From contig CAWAYH010000011.1 in the NCBI GenBank assembly GCA_963786195.1, positions 727,579-791,578 of the forward strand: 64,000 nucleotides of DNA, given 5' to 3'. This DNA is from CAWAYH01 sp963786195 (GTDB lineage: Bacteria > Acidobacteriota > Vicinamibacteria > Vicinamibacterales > 2-12-FULL-66-21). Each line of letters starts with the position of its first letter. The stretch's first letter is position 1. Positions 1-8,575 of this stretch are shown here, piece after piece. Made by a program: the position numbers and the translations under genes. A model generated the notes under the pieces. It did no database searches. It had not been told where the DNA came from and was given only the letters and a program-made list of their open reading frames with translations.

Positions 1-203
1 GGCGCGGGCAAAAGGCGGTTGCGGTTCCGCTTCTTGAGGGAGAGATCGATGCTCGCGATGTAATTCAGATTGTCGAAGATCACCAGCGCCGTGGTGTCGT
101 CCATCAGCGAGACGCCGCTGGCCTCCAGCCGGCTGCTCTTCTTCCTGCCTGGCAGCAGGCGAAACAGCTTTTCCTCTCGAACGAGCTCGAGTCTCCGGCT
201 CAT
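1..203 (-). CDS. N-terminal part of an unidentified protein, cut by the window edge
   Basis: Reading leftwards from the ATG at 203 there is an open frame of 67 codons running off the window. It begins MSRRLELVREEKLFRLLPG and continues through a stretch with alternating hydrophobic residues (DDTTALVIFDNLNYIASIDLSL), which looks like the first strands of a beta-propeller or similar beta-rich protein. I do not recognise the family. The plus-strand frame opposite it is serine- and arginine-rich and looks like a shadow. Confidence 0.55.
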   Translation of the reverse strand, partial: MSRRLELVREEKLFRLLPGRKKSSRLEASGVSLMDDTTALVIFDNLNYIASIDLSLKKRNRNRLLPA

Positions 204-344
204 GAACCGGCCTCTCTCATTTCGCTCTCGGCGCACCGCGTGGTCTTGCCGCGATGCCGACACCAGTATGCCAAGGCCGCAGGACGATAGGAAACATCGA
301 CGCAGCCGACAAAAAGCTGCCTAGTGCGGTAGCCTGAACGCCAC

Positions 345-389
345 GGCGTGGCGTGGTTCGGCAAGGCTAGGCTTGGTAGGGTAAGGGGG
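345..389 (+). repeat. GGNNN five-base periodic tract
   Basis: GG dinucleotides occur at exact five-base spacing nine times (345, 350, 355, 360, 365, 370, 375, 380, 385) with variable bases between. The tract runs directly into the hairpin at 389-416. No coding frame explains the period, because five is out of phase with codons. Confidence 0.6.
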
Positions 390-416
390 CCGTCGCGCGA
401 AAGTGCGACGGCTTTT
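389..416 (+). terminator. Hairpin with T tail, intrinsic-terminator-like
   Basis: An 8-bp perfect stem (GCCGTCGC at 389-396 pairing with GCGACGGC at 405-412) encloses an 8-base loop and is followed by TTTT. The T tract is on the plus-strand side, yet no plus-strand gene precedes it. It either ends a short non-coding transcript covering the GGNNN tract or serves imperfectly as the end of the minus-strand small gene next to it. Confidence 0.5.
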
Positions 417-426
417 CCAATTCTAG

Positions 427-531
427 CTAGCGCGCGAACGAAACGACGAGGACCAGAACAAAAATAACGACTCCCGTCCAAGCCGCGATATTGCGTGCCT
501 TCGGCGGTAGGGCTCCATGCATGGTCGTCAT
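427..531 (-). CDS. Possible 34-residue single-pass membrane protein
   Basis: The frame starts at ATG 531 and ends at TAG 427. It encodes a short soluble N-terminus (MTTMHGALPPKARNIAAW) followed by one hydrophobic helix (TGVVIFVLVLVVSFA) and a terminal Arg. This is the usual layout of a small inner-membrane protein. There is no good Shine-Dalgarno sequence, and GC-rich DNA can give such frames by chance, so this is tentative. It lies just upstream of the hairpin at 389-416 in its own reading direction. Confidence 0.3.
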   Translation of the reverse strand: MTTMHGALPPKARNIAAWTGVVIFVLVLVVSFAR

Positions 532-938
532 GCGCCCAGCGTAGCACCAATGAACCAATCGCTCAAATGTCTCCGCCCTCGGGCGATTCCCTCAAACTTG
601 ACCACTACCAGAGGCCGCGTCGACCTGATTTCGCTCTGGAGCGGGCAGTCCGGACCGCTCCTCCGACACCGGCACGCGAAGGAGCTGTTTCAGGACCTTG
701 TCGGCGTCACCGAACGCACGCTCAACCGACAGGCGCAAGCCGCAGACGGCCGCATTCCGCGTTAACGAACATCAAGCCCCGAGCCTCGCCCGTCGTGCGC
801 CGACTCTGGCCGGGCCGGCGCGCTCCCCGTGTGTCTGGCCTGCAATCTCTGATCAGGGCTCGCCCGACCGGGGCAGTCTCTTCGAAAATCCGATCCCGCG
901 CGTCGTGCGTAGAAGCGAGAGACGGCTAAGGAGACGCG
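532..938. other. Intergenic stretch with no supported gene
   Basis: Several short frames cross this stretch in both directions, but all are arginine- and proline-rich and overlap one another. I see no conserved motif, structured RNA or clear promoter. The only functional element I can point to is the AAGGAG Shine-Dalgarno sequence at its right end, serving the gene at 939. Confidence 0.5.
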
Positions 939-2243
939 ATGACAGCACGTTCGATGACCTCTTTGACATGCGCGCTGGTCCTGGCGTCGGCCTGGGGCTG
1001 CCAACGCAGCGACTCGATGCGCGCTGGGCAGGCGGTTTCAGACGCCTGCACCGTCGCGCTTGCTCCATCGGCCGGGTCGAGCGAGAACGATCGCGAGATC
1101 GCCCGCCTGCAGAACGAGGTGCGCGCGAACGTCGACGCCAGGTCGGCGCTCGAGCAGTTGGGATATCGATTCGTCGCGAGGGCGCGCCGGACCAACGACG
1201 ACGGTGATTACACGCTGGCGGAGCGGACCGCGGATTGTCTGACCTCCCGCTATCCGGATGCCGCCGCGGCGCTGCTGCTGAAGGGCCACGTGCTGCATCA
1301 GCTGCATCGCTTTGCGGAAGCCGAACAGATCGCGCGCCGCCTGGTCGCGACACGGGAGTTTGTCCTCGACTACGGGTTGTTGGGGGATGCCTTGATGGAT
1401 CAAGGACGACTCACCGAAGCGGCTGCCGCGTATCAGAAGATGATCGATCTCAAGCCGTACTACCAGTCCTACACGCGTGCCGCCCATCTCCGTTGGCTCA
1501 AAGGCGATCTCGATGGCGCGATTGCGCTGACCGAGCTGGCGATCCGGGCGGCAAGTCCGCGCGATCCGGACTCGGTGGCATGGGCGTACACCCGGCTTGC
1601 CGGGTTCGAGCTCCAGCGCCGTCGCTTCGGCCGCGCCGACGAAGCGATCGGCGCTGCGCTCCAGTATCAACCCGACTACGCCGCAGCACTCCTGACCCGT
1701 GGACGGCTGCTGCTGGCTCAGCAGCGTGCGGCCGAAGCGGTGGCCCCGCTGCAGCGCGCGGCAGCATTGAATCCGCTTCCCGAGTATCAATGGGTGCTCG
1801 CCGATACGCTGCGTCTGCTCGATCGAGGCGAAGAGGCTGATCGAATCGAGGGCACACTCGTCGCCTCTGGAGCGAAGTCCGATCCACGAACCCTCGCGCT
1901 GTTTCTCGCCACGCGTCAGATTCGGACGGCCGACGCCGTTGCAGCCGTCGAACGCGAGCTGCGGGCGCGCTCGGATGCATTCACGGTCGATGCCCTGGCA
2001 TGGGCGCTGAAGGCGGCGGGTCGTCTCGAGGAGGCCGAATCGGCCATGGCGCGCGCGCTCGCCACCGGCATCGAAGATGGCCGACTGTTCATGCACGCGG
2101 CGGTCATCGCCGATCGCCGCGGCGACACCGGCGCCGCCAGGCAGTGGGCCGCGAAGGCCCACGCACTCGCGGCGACGCTCTTGCCCTCGGAAATCACCCA
2201 GCTCGATCTCGTCCGGCAGCGGGTCGCCGGCCGTCACCCCTGA
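939..2243 (+). CDS. TPR-repeat lipoprotein
   Basis: A 434-residue secreted protein. The N-terminus is a lipoprotein signal ending LASAWGC, so Cys21 would be the lipidated first residue and the protein would sit on a membrane facing the periplasm. The rest (about 60-420) is helical and rich in alanine, with TPR-like units such as DYGLLGDALMDQGRLTEAAA. TPRs form protein-binding scaffolds; the partner is unknown. AAGGAG lies 5 bases before the ATG. It is the first gene of a tight plus-strand unit with DUF4331 (33 bases on) and HupE/UreJ, so its partner is probably one of these. There is no catalytic motif. Confidence 0.85.
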   Translation: MTARSMTSLTCALVLASAWGCQRSDSMRAGQAVSDACTVALAPSAGSSENDREIARLQNEVRANVDARSALEQLGYRFVARARRTNDDGDYTLAERTADCLTSRYPDAAAALLLKGHVLHQLHRFAEAEQIARRLVATREFVLDYGLLGDALMDQGRLTEAAAAYQKMIDLKPYYQSYTRAAHLRWLKGDLDGAIALTELAIRAASPRDPDSVAWAYTRLAGFELQRRRFGRADEAIGAALQYQPDYAAALLTRGRLLLAQQRAAEAVAPLQRAAALNPLPEYQWVLADTLRLLDRGEEADRIEGTLVASGAKSDPRTLALFLATRQIRTADAVAAVERELRARSDAFTVDALAWALKAAGRLEEAESAMARALATGIEDGRLFMHAAVIADRRGDTGAARQWAAKAHALAATLLPSEITQLDLVRQRVAGRHP

Positions 2244-2276
2244 CTCGCATTCACTCAATCGATAGGAGAGTTCAAC

Positions 2277-3737
2277 ATGCAAACCGTGCGTAAGACGCTG
2301 CCGATCATCGCAGCGGCCGCCCTTCTGGCCGGAGCCGCCCCGGCCTTCGCGTCGAGTCACATGGACGCACCGCTCATCGTCCTGGACGATGCCGCCAATA
2401 CGACGGACGTGTACGCGTTCGTTCAGAACGAGAATGGCCAGAAGGTGCTCGTCACAGCGCTGGGCGTCTATCCCTTCGAAGAGCCGGGGATCGGCCCGAA
2501 CAAGTTCAACTTCGACGACAACGTGCTCTACGAGATTCACATCGCAACCGGCAAGGACGTCGCCGCCGGTCGCAGGAGCTACTCGTACCAGTTCGAGTTC
2601 GACACCAGGTTCAAGAATCAGAAGACGATCCTGCAGTCGTACCTGGGCGTGATCAAGAACGTCGATGACGGCAACCAGAATTTGACGCAGTACTACAGCG
2701 TCACGAAGGTCGACCATCGAACCGGAGCCCGCACGAAGCTTGGCCAGGGCGTCGTTCCACCCAACAACCAGGGCAACGCCACCCCGTTCTACAACCAGGC
2801 TGACAACGGCGAGAATCCGGCCAAGGACGGCGTCGCCACGGAAGCAGAGCTCGATCGCTACACGCGTCAGTCAATCGCGACGCTCGACTACGGATATATC
2901 AGCTTCGCCGGTCAACGCGACGACGGCTTCTACGCTGATATCCAGGCGATCTTCGATCTGTTGAAAATCCGGCAGCCAGGGAAGGACTCGCAAGGCGGGT
3001 TCAATCTTCACCTGATGGCGCTGGCGATCCCGATGGACGAGATCGGCGGCGATCAGCAGGTCGTCGGCGTCTATGCCACGACGAGCCGCCGTCGCTTCTC
3101 GGTGCTCGTTGACGGCCTTCAGAAGACGACGCCGTTTGGCGACTGGGTCCAGGTCGGCCGTCAGGGCAATCCGCTGTTCAACGAAGGGCTCGTCGCCATC
3201 GAGGACAAGGATCTCTACAGCCGGACGCAGCCAACCAGCGACAAGGTGTTGTTCAGGAAGTACGCCGAGAGGCCCGAGCTCGCGAAGCTGATCAACCGGC
3301 TCGTTGCCGAACCGGACATTCCGGGCATCGAGACCAACCGCACCGACATCGCGGGAATCTACATTCCCGATCTGATCAAGGTCGATCTGTCGACGGGCCC
3401 GGCGCGGCTCGCTGGCGGCGGCGCCGATCATCCGACCAACCCCGATGATCCCGGCTTCTCGCGCCTCAGCATCTTCGGCAAGGATACGCTCGTCAGCAAG
3501 ATTCAGCCCGGGTTCGGCAACGGCGTCGTGCCGGGCGGCTGGCCCAACGGCCGCCGCTTTGGCGACGACGTGGTCGACATCGCGATTACGGCGCTCGTCA
3601 GCGATCTGCGGGTGAGCCCGCCCACGATTCGTGGTCCGCTGGGCGACTTCGTGGATGCGAACGACATCGCGTTCAACAAGGTGTTTCCGTACGAAGCGAC
3701 CCCGCAGAACGGACGCAATCACTTACATCACCGGTAA
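2277..3737 (+). CDS. DUF4331 family secreted protein
   Basis: A 486-residue protein with a cleavable signal peptide (hydrophobic core IIAAAALLAGAAPAFA) followed at once by SSHMDAPLI, the SSHxDAP signature at the mature N-terminus of DUF4331 proteins. The length is usual for the family. It should be extracytoplasmic, but no biochemical activity is established for the family. The conserved N-terminal His and Asp could bind a metal; that is inference. GGAGAG stands before the ATG. It sits between a TPR lipoprotein and a HupE/UreJ membrane protein on the same strand, which suggests the three products work together at the envelope. Confidence 0.9.
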   Translation: MQTVRKTLPIIAAAALLAGAAPAFASSHMDAPLIVLDDAANTTDVYAFVQNENGQKVLVTALGVYPFEEPGIGPNKFNFDDNVLYEIHIATGKDVAAGRRSYSYQFEFDTRFKNQKTILQSYLGVIKNVDDGNQNLTQYYSVTKVDHRTGARTKLGQGVVPPNNQGNATPFYNQADNGENPAKDGVATEAELDRYTRQSIATLDYGYISFAGQRDDGFYADIQAIFDLLKIRQPGKDSQGGFNLHLMALAIPMDEIGGDQQVVGVYATTSRRRFSVLVDGLQKTTPFGDWVQVGRQGNPLFNEGLVAIEDKDLYSRTQPTSDKVLFRKYAERPELAKLINRLVAEPDIPGIETNRTDIAGIYIPDLIKVDLSTGPARLAGGGADHPTNPDDPGFSRLSIFGKDTLVSKIQPGFGNGVVPGGWPNGRRFGDDVVDIAITALVSDLRVSPPTIRGPLGDFVDANDIAFNKVFPYEATPQNGRNHLHHR

Positions 3738-3752
3738 AGCCCGTTGTCAGTG

Positions 3753-3786
3753 CAGCCGGCCGCGGCGGAGGTGCCGCGGCCGGCTG
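3753..3786 (+). terminator. Strong intergenic hairpin after DUF4331
   Basis: A perfect 14-bp GC stem (CAGCCGGCCGCGGC at 3753-3766 pairing with 3773-3786) encloses a 6-base loop between the DUF4331 stop and the HupE/UreJ start. There is no T run, so it is more likely a partial terminator or mRNA-stabilising hairpin that sets the ratio of the two neighbours than a full stop. Confidence 0.6.
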
Positions 3787-3805
3787 TGTGTTCATCGAGA
3801 TGACC

Positions 3806-4909
3806 ATGAGACCGTTCCCGCGCCGTGTGGGCCGTTGGTGCCGCGCCGGCGTGCTCGCCTTGCTGCTCACTTCGGTGTCGACCGTGACGGCGAGCGCCCA
3901 CGATCCAGGCCTGAGCTCACTCGAGGTGTCGTTGACAGCGTCAACGATTGTCGCGCGGCTCTCGCTCTCGCCGCGCGATGCGGAGATGGCTGCGGCGCTC
4001 GAGCCCGGTAGTCGATTCGCGGACTCCGAACGGGCCGGCGCGGCGGCGACGCTTGGGGCGTTTGCCCGGCGGACGATCGAGTTACAGATCGACGGGCAGC
4101 GCCTGAGCGCGGGCCGCGCGAAGGTGGAACGTGCCGGCGATGCGACGGTGATCGTGGAGTTGACGTATGCGCGACCGATCGGGTCGCGCCTCACGGTGCG
4201 CTCACGCGTGGCGAAGGGGCTCGCCAGCGGCCATCGTGAGCTCGTCACGGTGCGGGGGACCAGCGGAACGGTCGTCAGCGAACGCATGATTGGCGGCGGC
4301 GACGGCGGCGAGCCGATCGCCCTCGATGTGCCGGGTGGCATCCTCGACCTCGCGCGCCAGTTCTTCGTGCTGGGCCTGGAGCACATTCTCAGCGGCTACG
4401 ATCACCTGCTCTTTCTCGCCGGTCTCCTGCTCGGCGTCCATGGCTCGCGAAGGGTGGCCGTCACGGCCACCGCATTCACGATTGGGCATTCGCTGACGCT
4501 GATGAGCGCGGTGCTCGGCATCGTGGCACTACCGGCTGGCCTGGTCGAGCCGCTGATTGCGGCGTCTATTGCGTACGTTGGCGTCGAAAATCTGGTTTCG
4601 ACGAACACCTCATCGCGGTGGCGCACGGCGCTGGCGTTTGGCCTGATTCACGGCTTTGGCTTTGCGGGCGCGCTGCAGGAGCTCGGCGTCGGATCCGGCG
4701 GCGTCCGGACCGTCGTGCCGCTTGGGTTCTTCAACCTAGGCGTCGAGGCGGGTCAGGTCGCGGTTGCCCTGATGGTCTTGCCCGTGTTGTGGTACCTGCG
4801 GACACGGCAGCCATTGGGACTGGTAGTGCTGCGGCCCTGCTCCGGCCTGGTTGCGCTCTGCGGTGCGTGCTGGTTCGTCGCCAGGCTCGTCACGAGCGGT
4901 GCGCTCTGA
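3806..4909 (+). CDS. HupE/UreJ-type membrane protein
   Basis: An N-terminal signal or anchor (VLALLLTSVSTVTASAHDPGL) is followed by a beta-rich periplasmic domain (about 35-180) and then a multi-helix membrane domain. The membrane part carries family marks: HILSGYDHLLFLAGLLLG, a GHSLTLM motif and HGFGFAGAL, with histidines at regular helix positions. The family is linked to nickel or other small-solute movement in some bacteria, but this periplasmic-domain version has no assigned substrate. In-frame starts exist at GTG 3788, ATG 3800 and ATG 3806; I chose 3806 because a GAG lies 6 bases upstream and the signal peptide then has a normal length. It is the last gene of the TPR-DUF4331-HupE unit. 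Confidence 0.8.
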   Translation: MRPFPRRVGRWCRAGVLALLLTSVSTVTASAHDPGLSSLEVSLTASTIVARLSLSPRDAEMAAALEPGSRFADSERAGAAATLGAFARRTIELQIDGQRLSAGRAKVERAGDATVIVELTYARPIGSRLTVRSRVAKGLASGHRELVTVRGTSGTVVSERMIGGGDGGEPIALDVPGGILDLARQFFVLGLEHILSGYDHLLFLAGLLLGVHGSRRVAVTATAFTIGHSLTLMSAVLGIVALPAGLVEPLIAASIAYVGVENLVSTNTSSRWRTALAFGLIHGFGFAGALQELGVGSGGVRTVVPLGFFNLGVEAGQVAVALMVLPVLWYLRTRQPLGLVVLRPCSGLVALCGACWFVARLVTSGAL

Positions 4910-4930
4910 TACGGTGCCCGCGCTCGCGCG

Positions 4931-6369
4931 TCAGCGCTGATGGAGTGCGGCGCGAGCGGACTGGAGCGCCTTGCGGTGGACCTCGAGGGTATAGCCGGTC
5001 TCGCGCGCCAGCCGCGGGCTCCCCTCGAACAGGTGTCGGACCACGTCGGGCGCGATCAGCACGACCACGGTGTCCTCGAGGGCGACGGCCCGCATGTCCG
5101 CGGCCTGATGGCCGTGCATCCCCGTTTCTCCACAGAACTCGCCAGCTTGAATCGTCGCGATCTCGCTCGCCTGACCGTCCTCGATCACCTGTAGCGAGAC
5201 GGCGCCTGACACCACGAAGTAGACCCCATCGAGTTCATCGCCCTTGTCGAAGAGCCGCTCACCGGCGCCGAAGGTCAGCGGCCGGGTCCGGGCACGGTCT
5301 TCGGGAGGGATCTCCGGGAGACGCGGGAACTGGGCCAGCAGGTCGGCGCCCTCGGGCTGCGCTGTCGTGAATGGGCGCTCCTGCTGGTGCTGCAGCGCAA
5401 CGTGCACGGGGTAGGGCATGGTGAAGCCGTGGCGTTTCGCCATGTACCAGATGCGGGTGACCAGCTCGTTCCTGACCGGCCACCGATCTTTTTCCGCGGT
5501 GCGGTAGATCAGGCGGTACTTGACGCTGAAGTCGCCGTAGCCAAGCGTCGCCGCGATCGGTTTCGGGCTCTTGAGGACGCCTTCGGTCTGGAGTAGCAGC
5601 TCGACCAGGGCCTGGCGCACCTTGTAAGGGGGATCCTGGAAGCTGAACGCGACGTCGACCAACTCCATGCGGTTCGGCCGGGGCCGGGAGAAGTTCACGA
5701 TCGTTTCCTTGTTCAGCGTCGAGTTGGGGACGACCTGGATGGCACCGCCCAGGCCTCGATGTGCGCCGACCGCCAGTTGACCTCTTTCACCTCACCCGAC
5801 ATGCTGCCGACCTCAATGGTGTCGCCCACCTCGAACGGCCGCTCCATCAGGAGCATGAGGCCGGAGAACAAGTTGCCGAGAGGTTCCTGCAGCGCGAGGC
5901 CGACGACGATCGACGTGACGCCGAGGGCCGCGATCGCGCCCTCGATCTCCCGCCCCCAGACGAAGGAATAGACCATCGCGAGGCCGATGGCTGCCAGCAG
6001 GAGGCGCAGCAGATCGCGCAACAATCTGGGGACCTTGCTCTGCCAGGTGCCTGCCCGAGCCGACTCGAACACCAGGTTGTTGATGACCCCCATGATGGCG
6101 ACGATCGCGGTGGCCAGGCACAACGTCTCGGTGAGCCGAACCCCCAGGCTCGATTCCGGCAGAAGGACCACCCAGCGGAGAAAGAGCGTGAGGGCCACGA
6201 GCGGAACCACCCAGGTTCGGATGAACCGGACCGACGCCGCGACCGGATGACCGGCCCGGGCAAGGGCGAACGCCAGCTCATTGAGCGCCACGAGCAGCGC
6301 GGGAAAGCCGATCGCCAGGCCGAGCCCGAATGCCCACTGCTCGCGAACGTGGTTCAGGAGTTCGTTCAT
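4931..6369 (-). CDS. MscS-type channel with C-terminal cyclic-nucleotide-binding domain (bCNG-like), one frameshift
   Basis: The N-terminal half has four to five membrane helices and the MscS pore and beta domain (AALGVTSIVVGLALQEPLGN, then ERPFEVGDTIEV). The C-terminal third is a cNMP-binding domain, with GEFCGE and MRAVAL supplying the glutamate and arginine expected to hold the cyclic nucleotide. Such fusions are known as bacterial cyclic-nucleotide-gated channels of the MscS superfamily. The frame breaks near 5740 in a G run, where adding one G restores IEAWGGAIQVVPNSTLNKET and joins the two halves into about 479 residues. The start at 6369 overlaps the stop of the cyclase-like gene by 4 bases, so the two are probably co-translated. 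Confidence 0.85.
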
Positions 6370-8483
6370 GCGGTGGCCTCGTCCAGAAGCGAGAACAGCT
6401 CGACGGGGCCCATGCCTCGCACATCGGCCCTCGTCGCCGAACCGAAGGGGACCAGATCGCGCACGCGCTCGTAGACGGCGCGCGTGACCAGGATCGACGT
6501 CTTGCCGTCGGACTCGATGCCCCGGGCAAGCTTCACGGTGTCGCCCCACAGGTCATAGATGAACTTGCGCCGGCCGACCAGGCCGCCGATGACCGGCCCG
6601 GCGTTGATGCCGATCTCGGCGACGAGCCGCACGCCGCGCTCGGCGTTGAAGCGCTTGACGATGCGCACGACCTCGCGAGCGAAGTCGACCATGCGCGCGG
6701 TGTGGTCGGGGCGTTCCACCGACAATCCCGAGACGGCCAGATAGGAGGAGCCGATGGTGCGGACCTTCTCCACGCCGTGCTGCTCGGCAGCCTCGTCGCA
6801 CGCGGCCACGATGTCGCTGAGCAGGGCCATCGAGTCGTCCTCACCGAGCTCGGGTGACAGCGACTCGAACCCGACGAGGTTGACGTACGCCACGGTCACG
6901 TCCGCGAACGACTGGCGCGCCTCCGCATTGCCGTCGCGCACATGGGCCGCGCCCGACGCCGGGAGGAGGCTCACCAGCAGCCGCTCGTTCTCCAGCACCT
7001 GGCGGTCCAGTTCGGCGCGGCTGGTGCGAAGACTCGCCACCATTTCGTTGAACGCCTCGCCCAGCTCGCGGTACTCGTCGGTGGCGATCACCTCGACCCT
7101 GACGTCGAGGGCGCCCTGGCTCACCTGCTTGGCCGCCCGAACCAGCGCGCTGATCGGCCGGGTCAGGACCTTGGCCAGCAGCAGCGCCATGACGGTGGCG
7201 AGCAACGAGAGACCGACGCCCCAGGTGAGCACGCGCTTCGCGTAGTCACCGAGCGGTGCCATCGCCTCGGCCTCGTCGATCTTCGCGATGACGCCCCACC
7301 GCAACGAGTCCAGGTCGACGGGCCCGTACGCCATCAAGGCCGGAACACCACGGTAGTCGTTGATCGCTGTCACGCCCGTCTCGCCGCGAAGCGCCGCCTT
7401 CGCCGCCTCGTGCTCCACCGGGACGGTGAGGATGGTCGTGCCGAGCTTTTCGACCGTGTCGACGACGCGGCTCGTGACGGTTGATCGACGCAATGCCGCG
7501 AGGAACGTGGCCCGATCCTCGATCAGGAAGCGCGAATCGGTCCGCATCGTCTGATCGGGGCCGAGCAGGTAGACCTCGCCGGTCTTCCCCAGACCCTCCG
7601 CCTCCCATTGCTGATTGCCCGACAGGGCCTTGCTGATCGGCTCGATCGGCAATCTGAGCACCATGATCGCGATCATGCGCGGACCGTCGAAGACCGGCGT
7701 GCCGACAAAGGCTTTCGGATCGCCGAGTGCCGGGTAGTACGCCTCGAAATCGGCCACTCTGTAGTCGTCCACGTTCTGCGAATTGCGCAGGCCCAGCACG
7801 AGTTTCGACATCTTGCTCGCCGCATAGGGACCGTTGACCAGGCTGGTGCCCAGAACGGAGGACTGTTCGAGACTGAAGAACACGTCGAGCGTCTCGGGGT
7901 CCACCAGGGTGAGGTTGCCCTGCTCGAGCCGATTGATGGCGCCCTGTAGTTCAGGCAACACGCGGGCGACCACTTGCGCGTAAGCGCTCCTGTCCGTGGC
8001 CGAGCGGTTGATGCGTCTCGGTGCCGTACGGCTTCGGCCCGGTCGCGATGTAGTGGTAGTGGAGGTACCAGCCCGTCGGCGTCGTGGGCAGGAGGCTGTC
8101 TTCGGGCGGATCAATCGCTGAGCGTTTCGTCAGCGCCGGCACGAACTCCTCTTTGTAGAAACGCTGACCTCTGTCTGCATCTCCGCGGTGACGGGCTCTC
8201 GAGCGAGCTGCCGGTACGCCGCCAACAGTTCCCGGGCTGCGTTCGTCGTGGTACTCGATGCCGACAGGCTCAGGACCTCATTGCGTGCAGACCTGAGAAT
8301 GTTCTGGACCATCGCGGTCTTCGATCGCTGCAGGCCCATGAGCTCGCGCTCGGAGGCCGCGCGAAGACTCTCGCGGGCGCTGACATACCCGATCCACGAC
8401 ACCACGCCGATGGTCACCAGCGTCAGAAGGACGAAGGCGGCGATCAGTTTCGACTGGACGCTGAGCGAGCGGGGGTAGAACAT
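6366..8483 (-). CDS. Membrane sensor with HAMP and degenerate class III cyclase domain (pseudo-cyclase), two frameshifts
   Basis: Layout: an N-terminal helix (LIAAFVLLTLVTIGVVSWIG), a long extracytoplasmic sensor, a second helix near the middle, HAMP (RPISALVRAAKQVSQGALDV) and a class III cyclase fold. Two single-base losses (near 8155 and 7995) split the sensor. In the cyclase fold both metal-binding aspartates are replaced: the motif reads VAYVNLVGF (Asn) and RTIGSSYLAV (Ser). The transition-state Asn and Arg are also gone (WGDTVKLARGIES). The adenine-selecting Lys and Asp (EKVRT, YDLWG) remain. The protein could bind a nucleotide but probably cannot cyclise ATP. I chose ATG 8483, which has GGAG upstream. 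The stop overlaps the channel start. Confidence 0.85.
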
Positions 8484-8575
8484 TTCGGCTCCATCCGAGC
8501 GGTACATCGCGTGCGACGGAGTCACACGCTGCGATTATGGCTCAACGGATGAGGAGGGGTACTACCTCGCCCGAG

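Noticed and set aside
1038..2717. A 559-codon minus-strand frame over the TPR and DUF4331 genes
   Set aside because: The opposite strand encodes two conserved proteins with proper starts and ribosome-binding sites; this frame has no recognisable domain.
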